60,297 bases of DNA from an uncultured Methanobrevibacter sp. (GCA_902777885.1 CACYVR010000001.1:1-60297); one strand, 5' to 3'. Shown: positions 1 to 7,077, numbered from the stretch's first letter. The notes: generated from the letters alone by a model not told the origin. Translations and numbers: made by a program.

Positions 1-158
1 AAACGGGTGAGGAATTTGTCAAGGCGTCTGCACTCGTTCATAAAATTGCAGAGTGGGCGGACTGGGAAGAGGGCGAAGATAATTATGTTGCCTACTGCGC
101 AGAAGACCCTGACAAAGATTTTATTTATACGTTCAAAGTATCTTGCGTTTGGCTTTAA
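1..158 (+). CDS. 3' end of an unknown protein (truncated by window edge)
   Basis: An open frame starting at base 3 runs to a TAA at 156-158 and encodes about 51 residues rich in acidic and aromatic amino acids, ending in CVWL. The start lies outside the window. The codon pattern is protein-like and the other frames are interrupted or less plausible. The stop codon sits inside the hairpin at 139-174, which probably ends this transcript. No domain is recognised. Confidence 0.6.
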   Translation, partial: TGEEFVKASALVHKIAEWADWEEGEDNYVAYCAEDPDKDFIYTFKVSCVWL

Positions 159-174
159 TGCCAAGCGCAAGATA
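139..174 (+). terminator. hairpin overlapping the stop codon of the first gene
   Basis: TATCTTGCG pairs with CGCAAGATA and an inner TTGG pairs with CCAA, giving a 13-bp interrupted stem around the TAA. No T-tract follows, so it may act as an mRNA 3' structure rather than a classical terminator. It resembles the AGGTAT-family hairpins of this region. Confidence 0.45.
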
Positions 175-210
175 CCTCGGAACACAAGATATTAGAAAGG
201 AAATATAATA

Positions 211-426
211 ATGAAATATACTGTTTTTCTTTACGATTATGCAAACGATGACAAGGATGTGGCTCTGATAATAGATGAGAGCCAAAAACCTTTGGTAGAA
301 GAAATATTTGATTTTTTTGACGGTCAGCAAGATTGGGGATATACTATACTCCCCAATACCAACAGAGTAAAAGATTATTCGGCACCCGATACATCGGAAG
401 ACAAAGTAAAAAGGAGGAAAGAATAA
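211..426 (+). CDS. small acidic protein of unknown function
   Basis: A 71-residue protein starting MKYTVFLYDY. A ribosome site (GAAAGG) lies 9-10 bases before the ATG. It is acidic in the middle and ends in a basic KVKRRKE tail. The last base of its stop codon is the first base of the next ATG, so the two are translationally coupled. No family is recognised. Confidence 0.7.
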   Translation: MKYTVFLYDYANDDKDVALIIDESQKPLVEEIFDFFDGQQDWGYTILPNTNRVKDYSAPDTSEDKVKRRKE

Positions 427-605
427 TGAGCGAATATGATAGAACGGTTTACTTAGTAAGATGGGAGTGTGGTATTGCTGACGATTGGTATATCGTGGGG
501 GCATATACCTCGAAAGACAAAGCAATTGAAGAAGGAAAAGTTTATCAGGAAAGAAACCTTGACGGCACGGTATATATTGAAACCGTAATACTGCCAGCGA
601 GGTGA
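426..605 (+). CDS. small protein of unknown function, coupled to the gene before
   Basis: A 59-residue protein starting MSEYDRTVYL. The start at 426 is chosen because the ATG overlaps the TAA of the preceding gene (TAATG) and AGGAGG lies just upstream. A longer frame opening at 333 would overlap the upstream gene for no reason. The sequence suggests a small beta-rich fold (VYLVRWECG...VYIETVIL). A terminator follows at once. Confidence 0.7.
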   Translation: MSEYDRTVYLVRWECGIADDWYIVGAYTSKDKAIEEGKVYQERNLDGTVYIETVILPAR

Positions 606-611
606 TACTAT

Positions 612-644
612 ACAGGGCGATGTATTCTCGCCCTGTTATTATTT
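612..644 (+). terminator. Rho-independent terminator
   Basis: ACAGGGCGA and TCGCCCTGT form a perfect 9-bp stem with a 7-base loop, followed by TATTATTT. It ends the two small coupled genes. Confidence 0.8.
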
Positions 645-881
645 GCGGCACGGGATACTTAGAATGGCGAGGTATCGTGGGGGTGAAATACTTAGGATGG
701 CAAGATATCGTCGGCGCGGCGCCGAAGGCATTATAAAGCCGCGCCCCGCAATTTTAAATACTATGCATGCATAGGTATTTTGAAACCAAAATACCTTGCC
801 ATTCGAGGTATCCTCAAAATCCCAATATTCAGGTGTCAGAATACTATGTGCGCCTAGGTATTTAGAAACACGAGGTATTGC
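645..881. repeat. cluster of AGGTAT-type hairpin repeats and palindromes, no gene
   Basis: This gene-free stretch carries repeated units of the form (A)TACTTAGAATnnnGAGGTAT. It includes the inverted repeat AGGTATTTTG/CAAAATACCT around 773-797, the palindrome CTATGCATGCATAG at 762-775, and a GC-rich hairpin GGCGCGGC/GCCGCGCC near 714-752. The same repeat family recurs at 2886-3118 and nowhere else in the window. Confidence 0.7.
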
Positions 882-965
882 CTATGTGGAAAACTATGTG
901 GAAAACTATGTGGAAAACTATGTGGAAAACTATGTGGAAAACTATGTGGAAAACTATGTGGAAAA
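882..965 (+). repeat. seven tandem 12-bp iterons resembling DnaA boxes
   Basis: Seven exact copies of CTATGTGGAAAA run head to tail. Each contains TGTGGAAAA, the reverse complement of TTTTCCACA, a recognised variant of the Firmicute DnaA box (TTATCCACA). At 966-1010 four related units of TTTCACATA type follow in the opposite orientation. One reading frame across the array is open, giving a repetitive YVEN peptide, but it has no ribosome site and looks like a by-product. An origin or partition site is the likeliest role. Confidence 0.75.
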
Positions 966-1012
966 AGTTTCACATAACTTTCACATAACCGTCACACAGT
1001 TTTCACATACGG
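966..1012 (-). repeat. inverted half of the iteron cluster
   Basis: Four degenerate units (TTTCACATA, TTTCACATA, GTCACACAG, TTTCACATA), spaced about 11 bases apart, mirror the TATGTGGAA core of the iterons at 882-965. The combined cluster is 7 direct plus 4 inverted copies. Confidence 0.6.
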
Positions 1013-1126
1013 GGTGTATTATATATATAGTGGTTGAGGGGAAACAAAAAACCAATACCACAAAAAGCCATGGAGCGGAAAACAGAAAAGTTGCAAAAAT
1101 GTAACCGAAAATTACAAGAATGTAAC

Positions 1127-1155
1127 TTGAAAAGCCTGCTCCGATATGGTATAAT
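1127..1155 (+). promoter_or_regulatory. sigma-A type promoter
   Basis: TTGAAA at 1127-1132, a 17-bp spacer and a perfect TATAAT at 1150-1155. It lies in the 1013-1378 leader between the iterons and the winged-helix gene. A second promoter follows, so this gene has tandem promoters and two alternative leaders. Confidence 0.75.
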
Positions 1156-1261
1156 GGATATAGTAAAGGAAGGGAAAACAAAAAACCGATACAAACCGAT
1201 TGTATCACGAAAAACAGCAAAATAGACAAAAAAGTCAAGGAAAGTTTGGTGAAAATGCCGA

Positions 1262-1290
1262 TTGACAAAAAGCTGAAAAAGTGATATAAT
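1262..1290 (+). promoter_or_regulatory. consensus sigma-A promoter for the winged-helix gene
   Basis: TTGACA at 1262-1267, a 17-bp spacer and TATAAT at 1285-1290: a perfect consensus match, the strongest promoter in the window on sequence. The leader carries GGAGAAAGAGGG before the ATG at 1379. Confidence 0.9.
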
Positions 1291-1378
1291 AAAGGTACAG
1301 TAAAGGAAAAGAAACAAACTCCGATACTGAAAAAACAATCAAGCACCTATGCGTTAAATAGGAGAAAGAGGGCATATT

Positions 1379-1741
1379 ATGGCTATTAAGATTACAAAGG
1401 CTCAGAACTTCAACGCAATCCGTGAAATCCTCGTGAACGCTAATCGTCCTGACCTCGTTGCGGTTATTGATCACGAACTCGAATTGCTTGCTAATAAGGC
1501 GGCAAAGCGTTCCTCTACACCTACACGCGCACAGCGTGAGGGTATGCTCATCAAGGAAGAAATCCTTGCTACACTTTCCGCTTATGGTGAAGGGATGACG
1601 ATTTCTGAAATTGTCGCCGCTAATCCAGCCCTTACGGGTATGACTTCACAGCGAATTTCCGCACAGCTCACCAAGCTTATTGGTGAGGGTATGGTTATAA
1701 AGGAGGTCATTAAGCGTGTAAATTACTACAAGGCGGTTTGA
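1379..1741 (+). CDS. winged-helix DNA-binding protein (paralogue of 17380-17760)
   Basis: A 120-residue protein. Residues about 25-55 form a charged helix (DHELELLANKAAKR), followed by a C-terminal winged-helix-like domain at about 58-118. ISAQLTKLIGEGMVIKE is typical of the recognition helix and wing. The gene at 17380 has the same arrangement (DKQIEQLDAKAAKAR, then ITARLGQLVKAGEVMK), so the two are paralogues. The consensus promoter and GC-richer, regular codons suggest high expression, as for a genome-coating or global regulatory protein. Its position beside the iterons fits a replication or partition role, but that is inference. No catalytic motif is seen. Confidence 0.7.
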   Translation: MAIKITKAQNFNAIREILVNANRPDLVAVIDHELELLANKAAKRSSTPTRAQREGMLIKEEILATLSAYGEGMTISEIVAANPALTGMTSQRISAQLTKLIGEGMVIKEVIKRVNYYKAV

Positions 1742-1796
1742 TACCGCCTTGCCCGAAAGGGCTTACTTGCTCTGACACTTGAAAAGGGGGAATACT

Positions 1797-2153
1797 ATGC
1801 CAACCGAGGCAGAAATCAGAAAAATGATGAAGTCGCTTGATTGTTCCCGTGAGGAAGTCTTACAGATGTTAGCAGATGACGATAGCGATGAAATGCTACC
1901 TGAACAAGCGGAATTAACCGCAAAGGCTAAACAAATGGGGAGACGATACGAAACAAGCGATAAACCGAGAAAAAAGGTTGAACGAGAAAGAAAAGTCGAT
2001 ACAGTTAAGAAAGGCTTACTTGATTTAGTACTTGACGCTCTTCAGGATACCGTCAAAATAACCGAAATCAAGAACGAATTAGCGTGCGAATTTGAATACA
2101 ATGGCGAAAACTATGGACTCAAAATCACGCGGCATAGACAAAAAAAGAAATGA
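1797..2153 (+). CDS. basic protein of unknown function
   Basis: 118 residues from ATG 1797, chosen because AAAAGGGGG lies 6 bases upstream; a TTG at 1779 opens the same frame but precedes the ribosome site. The N-terminal part (TEAEIRKMMKSLDCSREEVLQ) looks like a UBA- or helix-turn-helix-type helical domain. A lysine/arginine-rich linker at about 50-75 leads to a beta-strand-rich C-terminus ending RHRQKKK. It probably contacts nucleic acid; no family is named. Confidence 0.6.
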   Translation: MPTEAEIRKMMKSLDCSREEVLQMLADDDSDEMLPEQAELTAKAKQMGRRYETSDKPRKKVERERKVDTVKKGLLDLVLDALQDTVKITEIKNELACEFEYNGENYGLKITRHRQKKK

Positions 2154-2159
2154 GATTAA

Positions 2160-2187
2160 AGCGGGGTGGGCTTGACCGCTCACCCCC
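2160..2187 (+). terminator. hairpin between unknown gene and exonuclease
   Basis: GGGGTGGGC pairs with GCTCACCCC around a 6-base loop. No T-tract follows, so it may reduce rather than stop read-through into the exonuclease gene. Confidence 0.4.
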
Positions 2188-2209
2188 AATAGAAAGGATA
2201 TGGTAAGAA

Positions 2210-2881
2210 ATGGCAAAAAAGAAATTTGTTCTGGTGGTTGATGTAGAAGGTACCTCGCATGGCTATGTATATGATGTAGGTTTTGCTGTAGCTGACTTAT
2301 ACGGTAATGTGTACGATACCTTTTCTGGTATAGTATCTGAGGTTATAATTGGTATGCCTGCCGAAATGGCTACCGCTCACTATGTTAAGAAAATGCCGAT
2401 ATACGTCGAAAAAATTAATCACGGCGAAACGGTATGTATCGGACTGCATAGTATACGTGACAAGGTATTTGAGGTTATGGAACGTTACGGAATAAATACC
2501 GTCTGCGCATACCATGTAAAGTATGACCGTGATAATCTGAACCGCACGATATCCATTGTTTCTAATGGTTTTGTAACGTCATTCTTTCCCGAAAACACAA
2601 TATTTTGGGATATATGGGGTATGGCTTGCGAAACTATCCTCAAAACAAAACGCTATGCAACGCAAGCTATTGAGAACGGCTGGGTATCTAACAGCGGTAA
2701 TATTCGCAGCGGCGCAGAATTTGCGTATAGATATATATCGGGTAACGAGGTATTTGAGGAAGAGCATACCGGGCTTGCCGATGTACTCATAGAAACAGCT
2801 ATTCTTGCGGCTACAATAGCAACGCACAAAAAGATGACAAGAACCGAAATACCTCAGCCGTGGAGGCTCATTCAGAAGTGA
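2210..2881 (+). CDS. DEDDh-type 3'-5' exonuclease-like protein
   Basis: 223 residues of the DnaQ-like exonuclease fold. Exo I motif DxE is at residues 11-13 (DVEG), an acidic residue fitting Exo II is at about D106 (KYDRD), and Exo III is H186-T-G-L-A-D191, the His-x4-Asp arrangement of DEDDh enzymes. These side chains would bind two metal ions and cut nucleotides from a 3' end. Length fits a stand-alone exonuclease domain. Whether DNA or RNA is the substrate cannot be told; proofreading, DNA degradation or RNA trimming are all possible. RBS GAAAGGA lies upstream. Confidence 0.8.
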   Translation: MAKKKFVLVVDVEGTSHGYVYDVGFAVADLYGNVYDTFSGIVSEVIIGMPAEMATAHYVKKMPIYVEKINHGETVCIGLHSIRDKVFEVMERYGINTVCAYHVKYDRDNLNRTISIVSNGFVTSFFPENTIFWDIWGMACETILKTKRYATQAIENGWVSNSGNIRSGAEFAYRYISGNEVFEEEHTGLADVLIETAILAATIATHKKMTRTEIPQPWRLIQK

Positions 2882-2885
2882 ATAT

Positions 2886-3118
2886 TTAGAAACACAAGGT
2901 ATTCCCGAAATGGGGATACCTTGCCTTGTATAGTACACTTTATAATTGAATATTTGCGGCGGCAATTGATCTGATCCGCCATATACTTAGTAATCCGAGG
3001 TACTTTGAAATGAGAATACCTCGGATTCCTTTATACCTAGGAAGATAAGGTATTTAGAAATGAAAATACATAGCGTTCCTTTATACTTAGGAATCCTAGG
3101 TATTTAGGCAAACTAAAT
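2886..3118. repeat. second cluster of AGGTAT hairpin repeats
   Basis: Hairpins include AAGGTATTCCC/GGGGATACCTT, CCGAGGTA/TACCTCGG and AGGTATTTAG/CTAAATACCT. They are joined by recurring TATACTTAGGAAT-type spacers. No open frame is convincing. Seven or more units of the family seen at 645-881 occur here. Confidence 0.7.
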
Positions 3119-3206
3119 ACCTAGTTTGCCGGGGCGCCTGCGGCGGCCTGCTGTCGCAGGGCCCCGTCCCCCCAAGTTCGGAACGTGTATGGGGTTTTTT
3201 CCCCGA
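3119..3206. other. GC-rich stem-loops in a gene-free stretch
   Basis: CGGGGC...CCTGCG pairs with CGCAGG...GCCCCG at about 3130-3166, followed by GGGG-TTTTTT-CCCC near 3191-3206. This is far more GC-rich than its surroundings. It may terminate transcription from the left or be a structured RNA. Confidence 0.45.
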
Positions 3207-3252
3207 AAAACTTGATTCTTAAAGTATGCCCCTAAAATCCCGAAAACCACAC

Positions 3253-3281
3253 TTGAAAAATGAAAAAAAATATGCTATAAT
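3253..3281 (+). promoter_or_regulatory. TTGAAA/TATAAT family promoter
   Basis: TTGAAA, a 17-bp spacer and TATAAT at 3276-3281 followed by ATATATAG. It drives the gene at 3317. Confidence 0.9.
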
Positions 3282-3316
3282 ATATATAGTAAAATGGAAA
3301 AGGAGAATCACCCGAT

Positions 3317-4111
3317 ATGCAAGTCAAAGTTACCCGCAATAACGCCAATAAGCCGCTGCCCCTAATTTTAGAAATGCAAGCCGCTATTAGTACGCTACAA
3401 AAGCAGGTTAAAGAATTACAAAACGAGTGCGCCCGCAATAGTGAAATGATATATAGTCTTGCAGCTGAACACTGTCCGCTTGAAACCAAACTTTCAAACC
3501 CTATCCCTAAAGAAATTAAGGCACACCTTGAATCGCTATCCAAGCAGGAACATTTAGATAATTACGCCCCCGAAAAAATACACGCTGGAAAATTTTGTGG
3601 AGCTACAAAGCAAAATTTGCTTGATACGTGCACAACAGAAGAAAAATCTGAGAGTACTGGCCGCTGCCCAGGAAAGATAGAATATAATGTAAGTATACCC
3701 CTTAAACAAGAGAAAGAGAAGATGGGAAACTGTGAGGCTTTTACAATGGATGCGGCGGCGTCAACGCTTTGTACATTACCGAACGAGCACAAAGTTAGAC
3801 AAGGCAGCGGCTACCGCTCTATGGAACTGTCACCGCTTATGAAGACTATACCTACTAACATTGAGCAGGCAGCGGCAACTGCTAAAGAGATTCCCAAGCT
3901 AGCCCCCGCAGTCAAAGATGTCCTAACCGCTGCCGAGCGTTTATATGATATAATTACAGAGGATGATCAACGCGCTGATATTCGCACTATTGATGATTTT
4001 CTAATTAAATATGCAGAATTTGAACCGTGGAGCGTATATTGTACTGCTTTTGCGCTATTAATGGACCGCTGCTGGTCAAAAAATGAAAAAAACAAAGAAA
4101 AAGAGGATTAA
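3317..4111 (+). CDS. unknown protein with an N-terminal coiled coil
   Basis: 264 residues. A leucine-rich coiled coil spans about residues 18-50 (LILEMQAAISTLQKQVKELQ). A long variable, serine/lysine-rich middle follows, then a C-terminal helical domain at about 180-258 (VLTAAERLYDIITEDD). The start at 3317 follows AAGGAG and its own promoter, and a terminator overlaps the stop. The middle part looks fast-evolving. No family is recognised; a structural or DNA-associated role is possible. Confidence 0.65.
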   Translation: MQVKVTRNNANKPLPLILEMQAAISTLQKQVKELQNECARNSEMIYSLAAEHCPLETKLSNPIPKEIKAHLESLSKQEHLDNYAPEKIHAGKFCGATKQNLLDTCTTEEKSESTGRCPGKIEYNVSIPLKQEKEKMGNCEAFTMDAAASTLCTLPNEHKVRQGSGYRSMELSPLMKTIPTNIEQAAATAKEIPKLAPAVKDVLTAAERLYDIITEDDQRADIRTIDDFLIKYAEFEPWSVYCTAFALLMDRCWSKNEKNKEKED

Positions 4112-4125
4112 AATCCTCTTTTTTG
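4101..4125 (+). terminator. Rho-independent terminator
   Basis: AAGAGGATT pairs with AATCCTCTT, then TTTTGTC. The TAA stop of the preceding gene lies within the hairpin. Confidence 0.85.
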
Positions 4126-4356
4126 TCAAATTTTAAGCAAAAAATTCTTATATATAATAATTATAACATAAATTTTATTAAAAATCAAATAGAATGCCTC
4201 TATCTTAGCAAATCCTGCTTCGATTTACATTTATGTGTGAATAATCGAGACCGTCTTTTTAATTACAGTACAGCTAACTACACTATAGCTATCGTGCATA
4301 TAACATTTACCCCGACTTTTCAAAAACAATAGAGAAAAGATATTAAGGATAAGGTA

Positions 4357-4392
4357 GCGGCAACCACTGATATATGGATGCCATATAGCCGC
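4357..4392 (-). terminator. hairpin after the 4402-4644 gene
   Basis: TATATGG-ATG-CCATATA is extended by GCGGC/GCCGC. It lies just beyond the 3' end of the minus-strand gene. The T-tract is weak. Confidence 0.4.
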
Positions 4393-4401
4393 TGCCCGCG
4401 C

Positions 4402-4644
4402 TCAAAATGCTACTATATGACCATCTGGCATTATCATCTTCATATGCATAAAGTTCTCATATAGCGCATCCATACACGAGAATGTTGCATGCATTTTTGG
4501 ATCTTGAAAGATCGCGTTCCAGTAACCACTGCCTTGATCTATTGATAATGTAAACTTATATTCATGACCTGCGTGCAGCGTAGGCGACTTCCCGCCCACA
4601 TAAGTACCGATCATTTTCATTGGTTTTCCTAAATTACTAAACAT
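4402..4644 (-). CDS. small protein of unknown function
   Basis: 80 residues starting MFSNLGKPMK, with a family promoter about 30 bases upstream and a GAAAGGA ribosome site. The sequence suggests a small beta-sheet protein (IGTYVGGKS...EYKFTLSID) rich in methionine and histidine toward its C-terminus. It is a single-gene transcript opposite in direction to its left neighbour. No family is recognised. Confidence 0.65.
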   Translation of the reverse strand: MFSNLGKPMKMIGTYVGGKSPTLHAGHEYKFTLSIDQGSGYWNAIFQDPKMHATFSCMDALYENFMHMKMIMPDGHIVAF

Positions 4645-4676
4645 CAGTATCTATTCCTTTCATTTTTATTATATAT

Positions 4677-4705
4677 ATTATATCATATTTTATTTTATAA
4701 GTCAA
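4677..4705 (-). promoter_or_regulatory. minus-strand family promoter
   Basis: Read on the minus strand: TTGACT, 17 bp, TATAAT, then ATATATAAT. It serves the gene at 4402-4644. Confidence 0.85.
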
Positions 4706-4856
4706 TAAATGGCAGCGGCAATTTGACATTTTAAAAATCATTTTTTGAAAATGAGATTCCTAAAGCAAGTGGTGAAGGCGGATAGGTGGGAGATTATAGC
4801 GGAATTGAACGGATATCATAGTATACATGGACTTGACAAGGATGAAAAAATTTGGC

Positions 4857-4937
4857 ACCCCCACTAAACAATACACACAAAAAGTAGATAATTACTTATA
4901 AAGTTTAATATAATTTTACCCCCACTAAACAATTCAC
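4857..4937. repeat. pair of 20-bp direct repeats
   Basis: ACCCCCACTAAACAATACAC at 4857-4876 recurs with one change at 4918-4937 in the gene-free stretch 4710-5000. Nothing else is recognised there apart from a short AT hairpin near 4953-4972. Confidence 0.6.
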
Positions 4938-5000
4938 TTGCGTTTCTATTAAAAGATTTAAAATCTTTATTAAAATTTATTCCCGCCATACCCCTATAAA

Positions 5001-5732
5001 TTATTCTCCCTTGTTCTGTTGCATCCAAGCTAACCATTCATCTTGAGTTCCCTTGATTAAAAGAATACTATACTTATCATACATTCCTTGCTCTACAATG
5101 TTCTTCCATAGTTCATTATGGCGTTCCTTATCTTCTTTTTGGAACTCAATATATTCCGCATCCGTTTCTTTATAACTTTGAAGAATAGCCTCTTTTTCAG
5201 CTTCATATTCAGGATCTACCCCGTATGCTTTTTCTATTAGCGCATTATAATACTTTTCTTCTTCTTCAGTAAAATATTGCGGTTGCTTAAATCTATTAAT
5301 ATCACGTTTTCCCCACTTAAACTTACAGAAACCTTTCTTACCCCCGTCTTTTCTTTTGGGAGACCCAAAGTTTTCAGTGTGGTATTTCCTAACATAATAT
5401 TGAACAGTGCTAAAAGACAGACCCGCTAAACGTGGGTCATCTTTTATTTTATCCGCTACATTTACAACCGTATCAAAACCATTTGATGACCAGGTTTTAT
5501 CTACTAATTCACCAATAGTTTTATAAAACATTTGTCGCTTTGGGCAATAAGGTACAGCTTCTTTTACTTTTGTAATATTGACCTTCCCCCTTAAAACTTC
5601 AAACTCTGCATAGTCTTGCAAAGCTTTTAACTTCTGTATTCGTTTACTTCTAAAGGTAGCTTCTTTAATTCCAAAAAAATCTGCTAATTGTTTATTCGTC
5701 CATTCTCCAATTGTTAAAATTATTTCTTGCAT
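5001..5732 (-). CDS. putative DNA-binding protein with N-terminal helix-turn-helix
   Basis: 243 residues. Residues about 8-35 (EWTNKQLADFFGIKEATFR) read as a helix-turn-helix. A second helical unit at 70-115 (LSFSTVQYYVRKYHTENFG) is also compatible with DNA recognition. The C-terminal half is charged and helical. The start follows AAGGGGGTG. Its promoter region contains a 15-bp inverted repeat (5807-5861) that could be its own operator. A transcription or replication regulator is plausible, but no named family is recognised. Confidence 0.6.
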   Translation of the reverse strand: MQEIILTIGEWTNKQLADFFGIKEATFRSKRIQKLKALQDYAEFEVLRGKVNITKVKEAVPYCPKRQMFYKTIGELVDKTWSSNGFDTVVNVADKIKDDPRLAGLSFSTVQYYVRKYHTENFGSPKRKDGGKKGFCKFKWGKRDINRFKQPQYFTEEEEKYYNALIEKAYGVDPEYEAEKEAILQSYKETDAEYIEFQKEDKERHNELWKNIVEQGMYDKYSILLIKGTQDEWLAWMQQNKGE

Positions 5733-5756
5733 TTTTTATTCACCCCCTTACACATT

Positions 5757-5785
5757 ATTATATCAAACTTACAGTAATTTTTTTA
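5757..5785 (-). promoter_or_regulatory. possible minus-strand promoter
   Basis: A perfect TATAAT preceded by TTTGA on the minus strand lies about 25 bases before the 5001-5732 start. The -35 hexamer at 17-bp spacing (TAAAAA) is poor. Confidence 0.45.
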
Positions 5786-5806
5786 TCTATTCTTGCTATC
5801 ACGCGA

Positions 5807-5861
5807 TTTGCTACCGTTTTTTAATTTATAATATAACTATAGTTTGAAAAACGGTAGCAAA
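5807..5861. repeat. 15-bp perfect inverted repeat with AT-rich loop
   Basis: TTTGCTACCGTTTTT at 5807-5821 is mirrored by AAAAACGGTAGCAAA at 5847-5861 around a 25-base AT-rich loop. The T-run is at the loop side, so this is not a normal terminator. An operator, cruciform or replication-related hairpin is possible. Confidence 0.7.
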
Positions 5862-5910
5862 GCGCCATACACCAAAAGATACTTTATTCCCTTTTAACAC
5901 TTTTTTCTAC

Positions 5911-5971
5911 CAACGGAAAAAAAGTGAATACTTTATCTGAAGTAAAAATGTACCAATTTTTCCGTCGGTTA
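5911..5971. repeat. second imperfect inverted repeat
   Basis: ACCAACGGAAAAA is mirrored by TTTTTCCGTCGGT with one mismatch. A nested CACTTTTTT/AAAAAAAGTG pair and a repeated ATACTTTAT flank it. The whole 5733-6030 interval is gene-free and rich in such repeats. Confidence 0.55.
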
Positions 5972-6030
5972 ATATAATCATTTACATTTTGAGCGGCAGT
6001 AACAGGTAAGAGGCGCCATAAAGACGCCCC

Positions 6031-6171
6031 TTATTTTTCTTGTGATTCTAAAAGCGCAAGCAACAGATAGATTCGCTGATAATAATATATTATCCCAATA
6101 CGAACTTCATCAAAAAACTTTTTATTGCTATCACTCAATCGTTCATATAATTCTCTATCATTTAAATTCAT
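6031..6171 (-). CDS. small protein of unknown function
   Basis: 46 residues from ATG 6171, chosen for the AAGGAGG site 8 bases upstream; longer versions of the frame run into the structured region. The C-terminal half (IGIIYYYQRIYLLLALL) is hydrophobic and could be one membrane segment. It is the last gene of the minus-strand block 8031-6031. Confidence 0.6.
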   Translation of the reverse strand: MNLNDRELYERLSDSNKKFFDEVRIGIIYYYQRIYLLLALLESQEK

Positions 6172-6195
6172 GCGGCAGTACCTCCTTCGATAATG

Positions 6196-6386
6196 CCATA
6201 TGTATAATGTGAAGTCGGTTTCAACTCTCGTGCGCCATTGCAAGAACGAAACTTGCGGCAAGCCGCAGTTTCTTATCTTATGACGCACTCGAGCATTGAA
6301 ACCTCCATGTGCGAAACCCGCTTCGCGAGTTTCACACAAACATATCTTCTTTCCACTTGTCGCATTTTTTGCGACTACTCATACAT
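6196..6386 (-). ncRNA. highly structured gene-free stretch, candidate small RNA or leader
   Basis: Three strong stem-loops occur in about 190 bases. The first is an outer stem GGTTTCAA..TCGTGCG / CGCACTCGA..TTGAAACC enclosing GAAAC-TTGCGGC/GCCGCA-GTTTC. The second is TGTG-GAAAC/GTTTC-CACA with an inner CGC-TTC-GCG. The third is GTCGCA/TGCGAC. No convincing frame exists. On the minus strand it would be the leader of 6031-6171, ending just before that gene's AAGGAGG, so a riboswitch-like role is possible. An independent RNA is an alternative. Confidence 0.5.
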
Positions 6387-6389
6387 TCC

Positions 6390-6608
6390 CTATTCACAAG
6401 AATCAAAAGCCCTGAACATTGTATGCGCAAGTGTTTCTTCAATCATTGGTGAATATAATCTAAAAATTTCTGATCTCATTTTATAATAATAATAACGGCG
6501 CGCAGTATTATCCTTTATCTTTTCCATAGTGGAACAAATCTCCTCTAAACGCCGTCTATTATTTTCATATTTCTTTTTTATATATTGCTCAAATTCTATT
6601 TCTGTCAT
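6390..6608 (-). CDS. small helical protein of unknown function
   Basis: 72 residues, strongly charged and helical (FEQYIKKKYENNRRRLEEI). A GAAAGGA site lies before the ATG at 6608, and the gene sits 3 bases after the preceding stop, so it is cotranscribed. Family unknown. Confidence 0.6.
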   Translation of the reverse strand: MTEIEFEQYIKKKYENNRRRLEEICSTMEKIKDNTARRYYYYKMRSEIFRLYSPMIEETLAHTMFRAFDSCE

Positions 6609-6611
6609 TAT

Positions 6612-6806
6612 TTATCCTTTCTTGCTCTTTAATTTATTTTCTTTATCCTTTACTAATATTTCTCTTACATTTTTTTCAAAATCTTCCTCAGAATCATACT
6701 TATTATCTAAACATTCGCAAATAGTCTCTACAACACTATTGTAATCATACCCATCATTTATGAGATTCCACTTTAAATTATCAGCAATAAAAAAACTAAT
6801 CCGCAT
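6612..6806 (-). CDS. small acidic/basic protein of unknown function
   Basis: 64 residues from ATG 6806, preferred because GGAAGG lies 8 bases upstream; a longer frame would start inside the preceding gene without a ribosome site. It starts MRISFFIADNL and ends in a lysine-rich tail. Its start overlaps the end of the preceding gene by 11 bases, suggesting coupling. Family unknown. Confidence 0.55.
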   Translation of the reverse strand: MRISFFIADNLKWNLINDGYDYNSVVETICECLDNKYDSEEDFEKNVREILVKDKENKLKSKKG

Positions 6807-7077
6807 TATTAACTTCCTTCCAATATTTATCTGCGGCACCTTGGTCAAAATAATAGAAAAACGTCTCACCATAATGCCCTTTTATTTCAACAGTATGAAG
6901 AGTATTAACAATCATCTTATCAAGTTCTCTTTTGGTTGATACTTTATCTGCAATATCAGTTCTATAAATCAATTTATCACAAGCTTTTTGATATGCGGCA
7001 AATATTGTAGTTTCTGCGCCAGCAAGCGGGATATATTCTATCTCCCCATCTTTATTAATTATCTTCTTCAATATCAC
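6796..7077 (-). CDS. unknown protein, probable GTG start
   Basis: About 93 residues from GTG 7077, chosen because AAAGGTG lies 6-7 bases upstream; a TTG at 7098 is the alternative. The body (DGEIEYIPLAGAETTIFAAYQKACDKLIYRTDIADK) looks like a compact alpha/beta fold. It overlaps both neighbours slightly, typical of a tight phage operon. Function unknown. Confidence 0.5.
   Translation of the reverse strand: MILKKIINKDGEIEYIPLAGAETTIFAAYQKACDKLIYRTDIADKVSTKRELDKMIVNTLHTVEIKGHYGETFFYYFDQGAADKYWKEVNNAD

Noticed and set aside
882-965. Possible CRISPR array
   Set aside because: Repeats are contiguous 12-mers with no unique spacers and no cas genes nearby.
796-1104. Open frame encoding a repeated YVEN peptide across the iterons
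   Set aside because: No ribosome site. The repetition follows from the 12-bp unit being a multiple of three. The same bases match DnaA-box-like iterons with inverted partners.
4123-4332. 69-codon frame after the terminator
   Set aside because: It begins at a TTG inside the terminator T-tract, lacks a ribosome site and has AT-driven composition.
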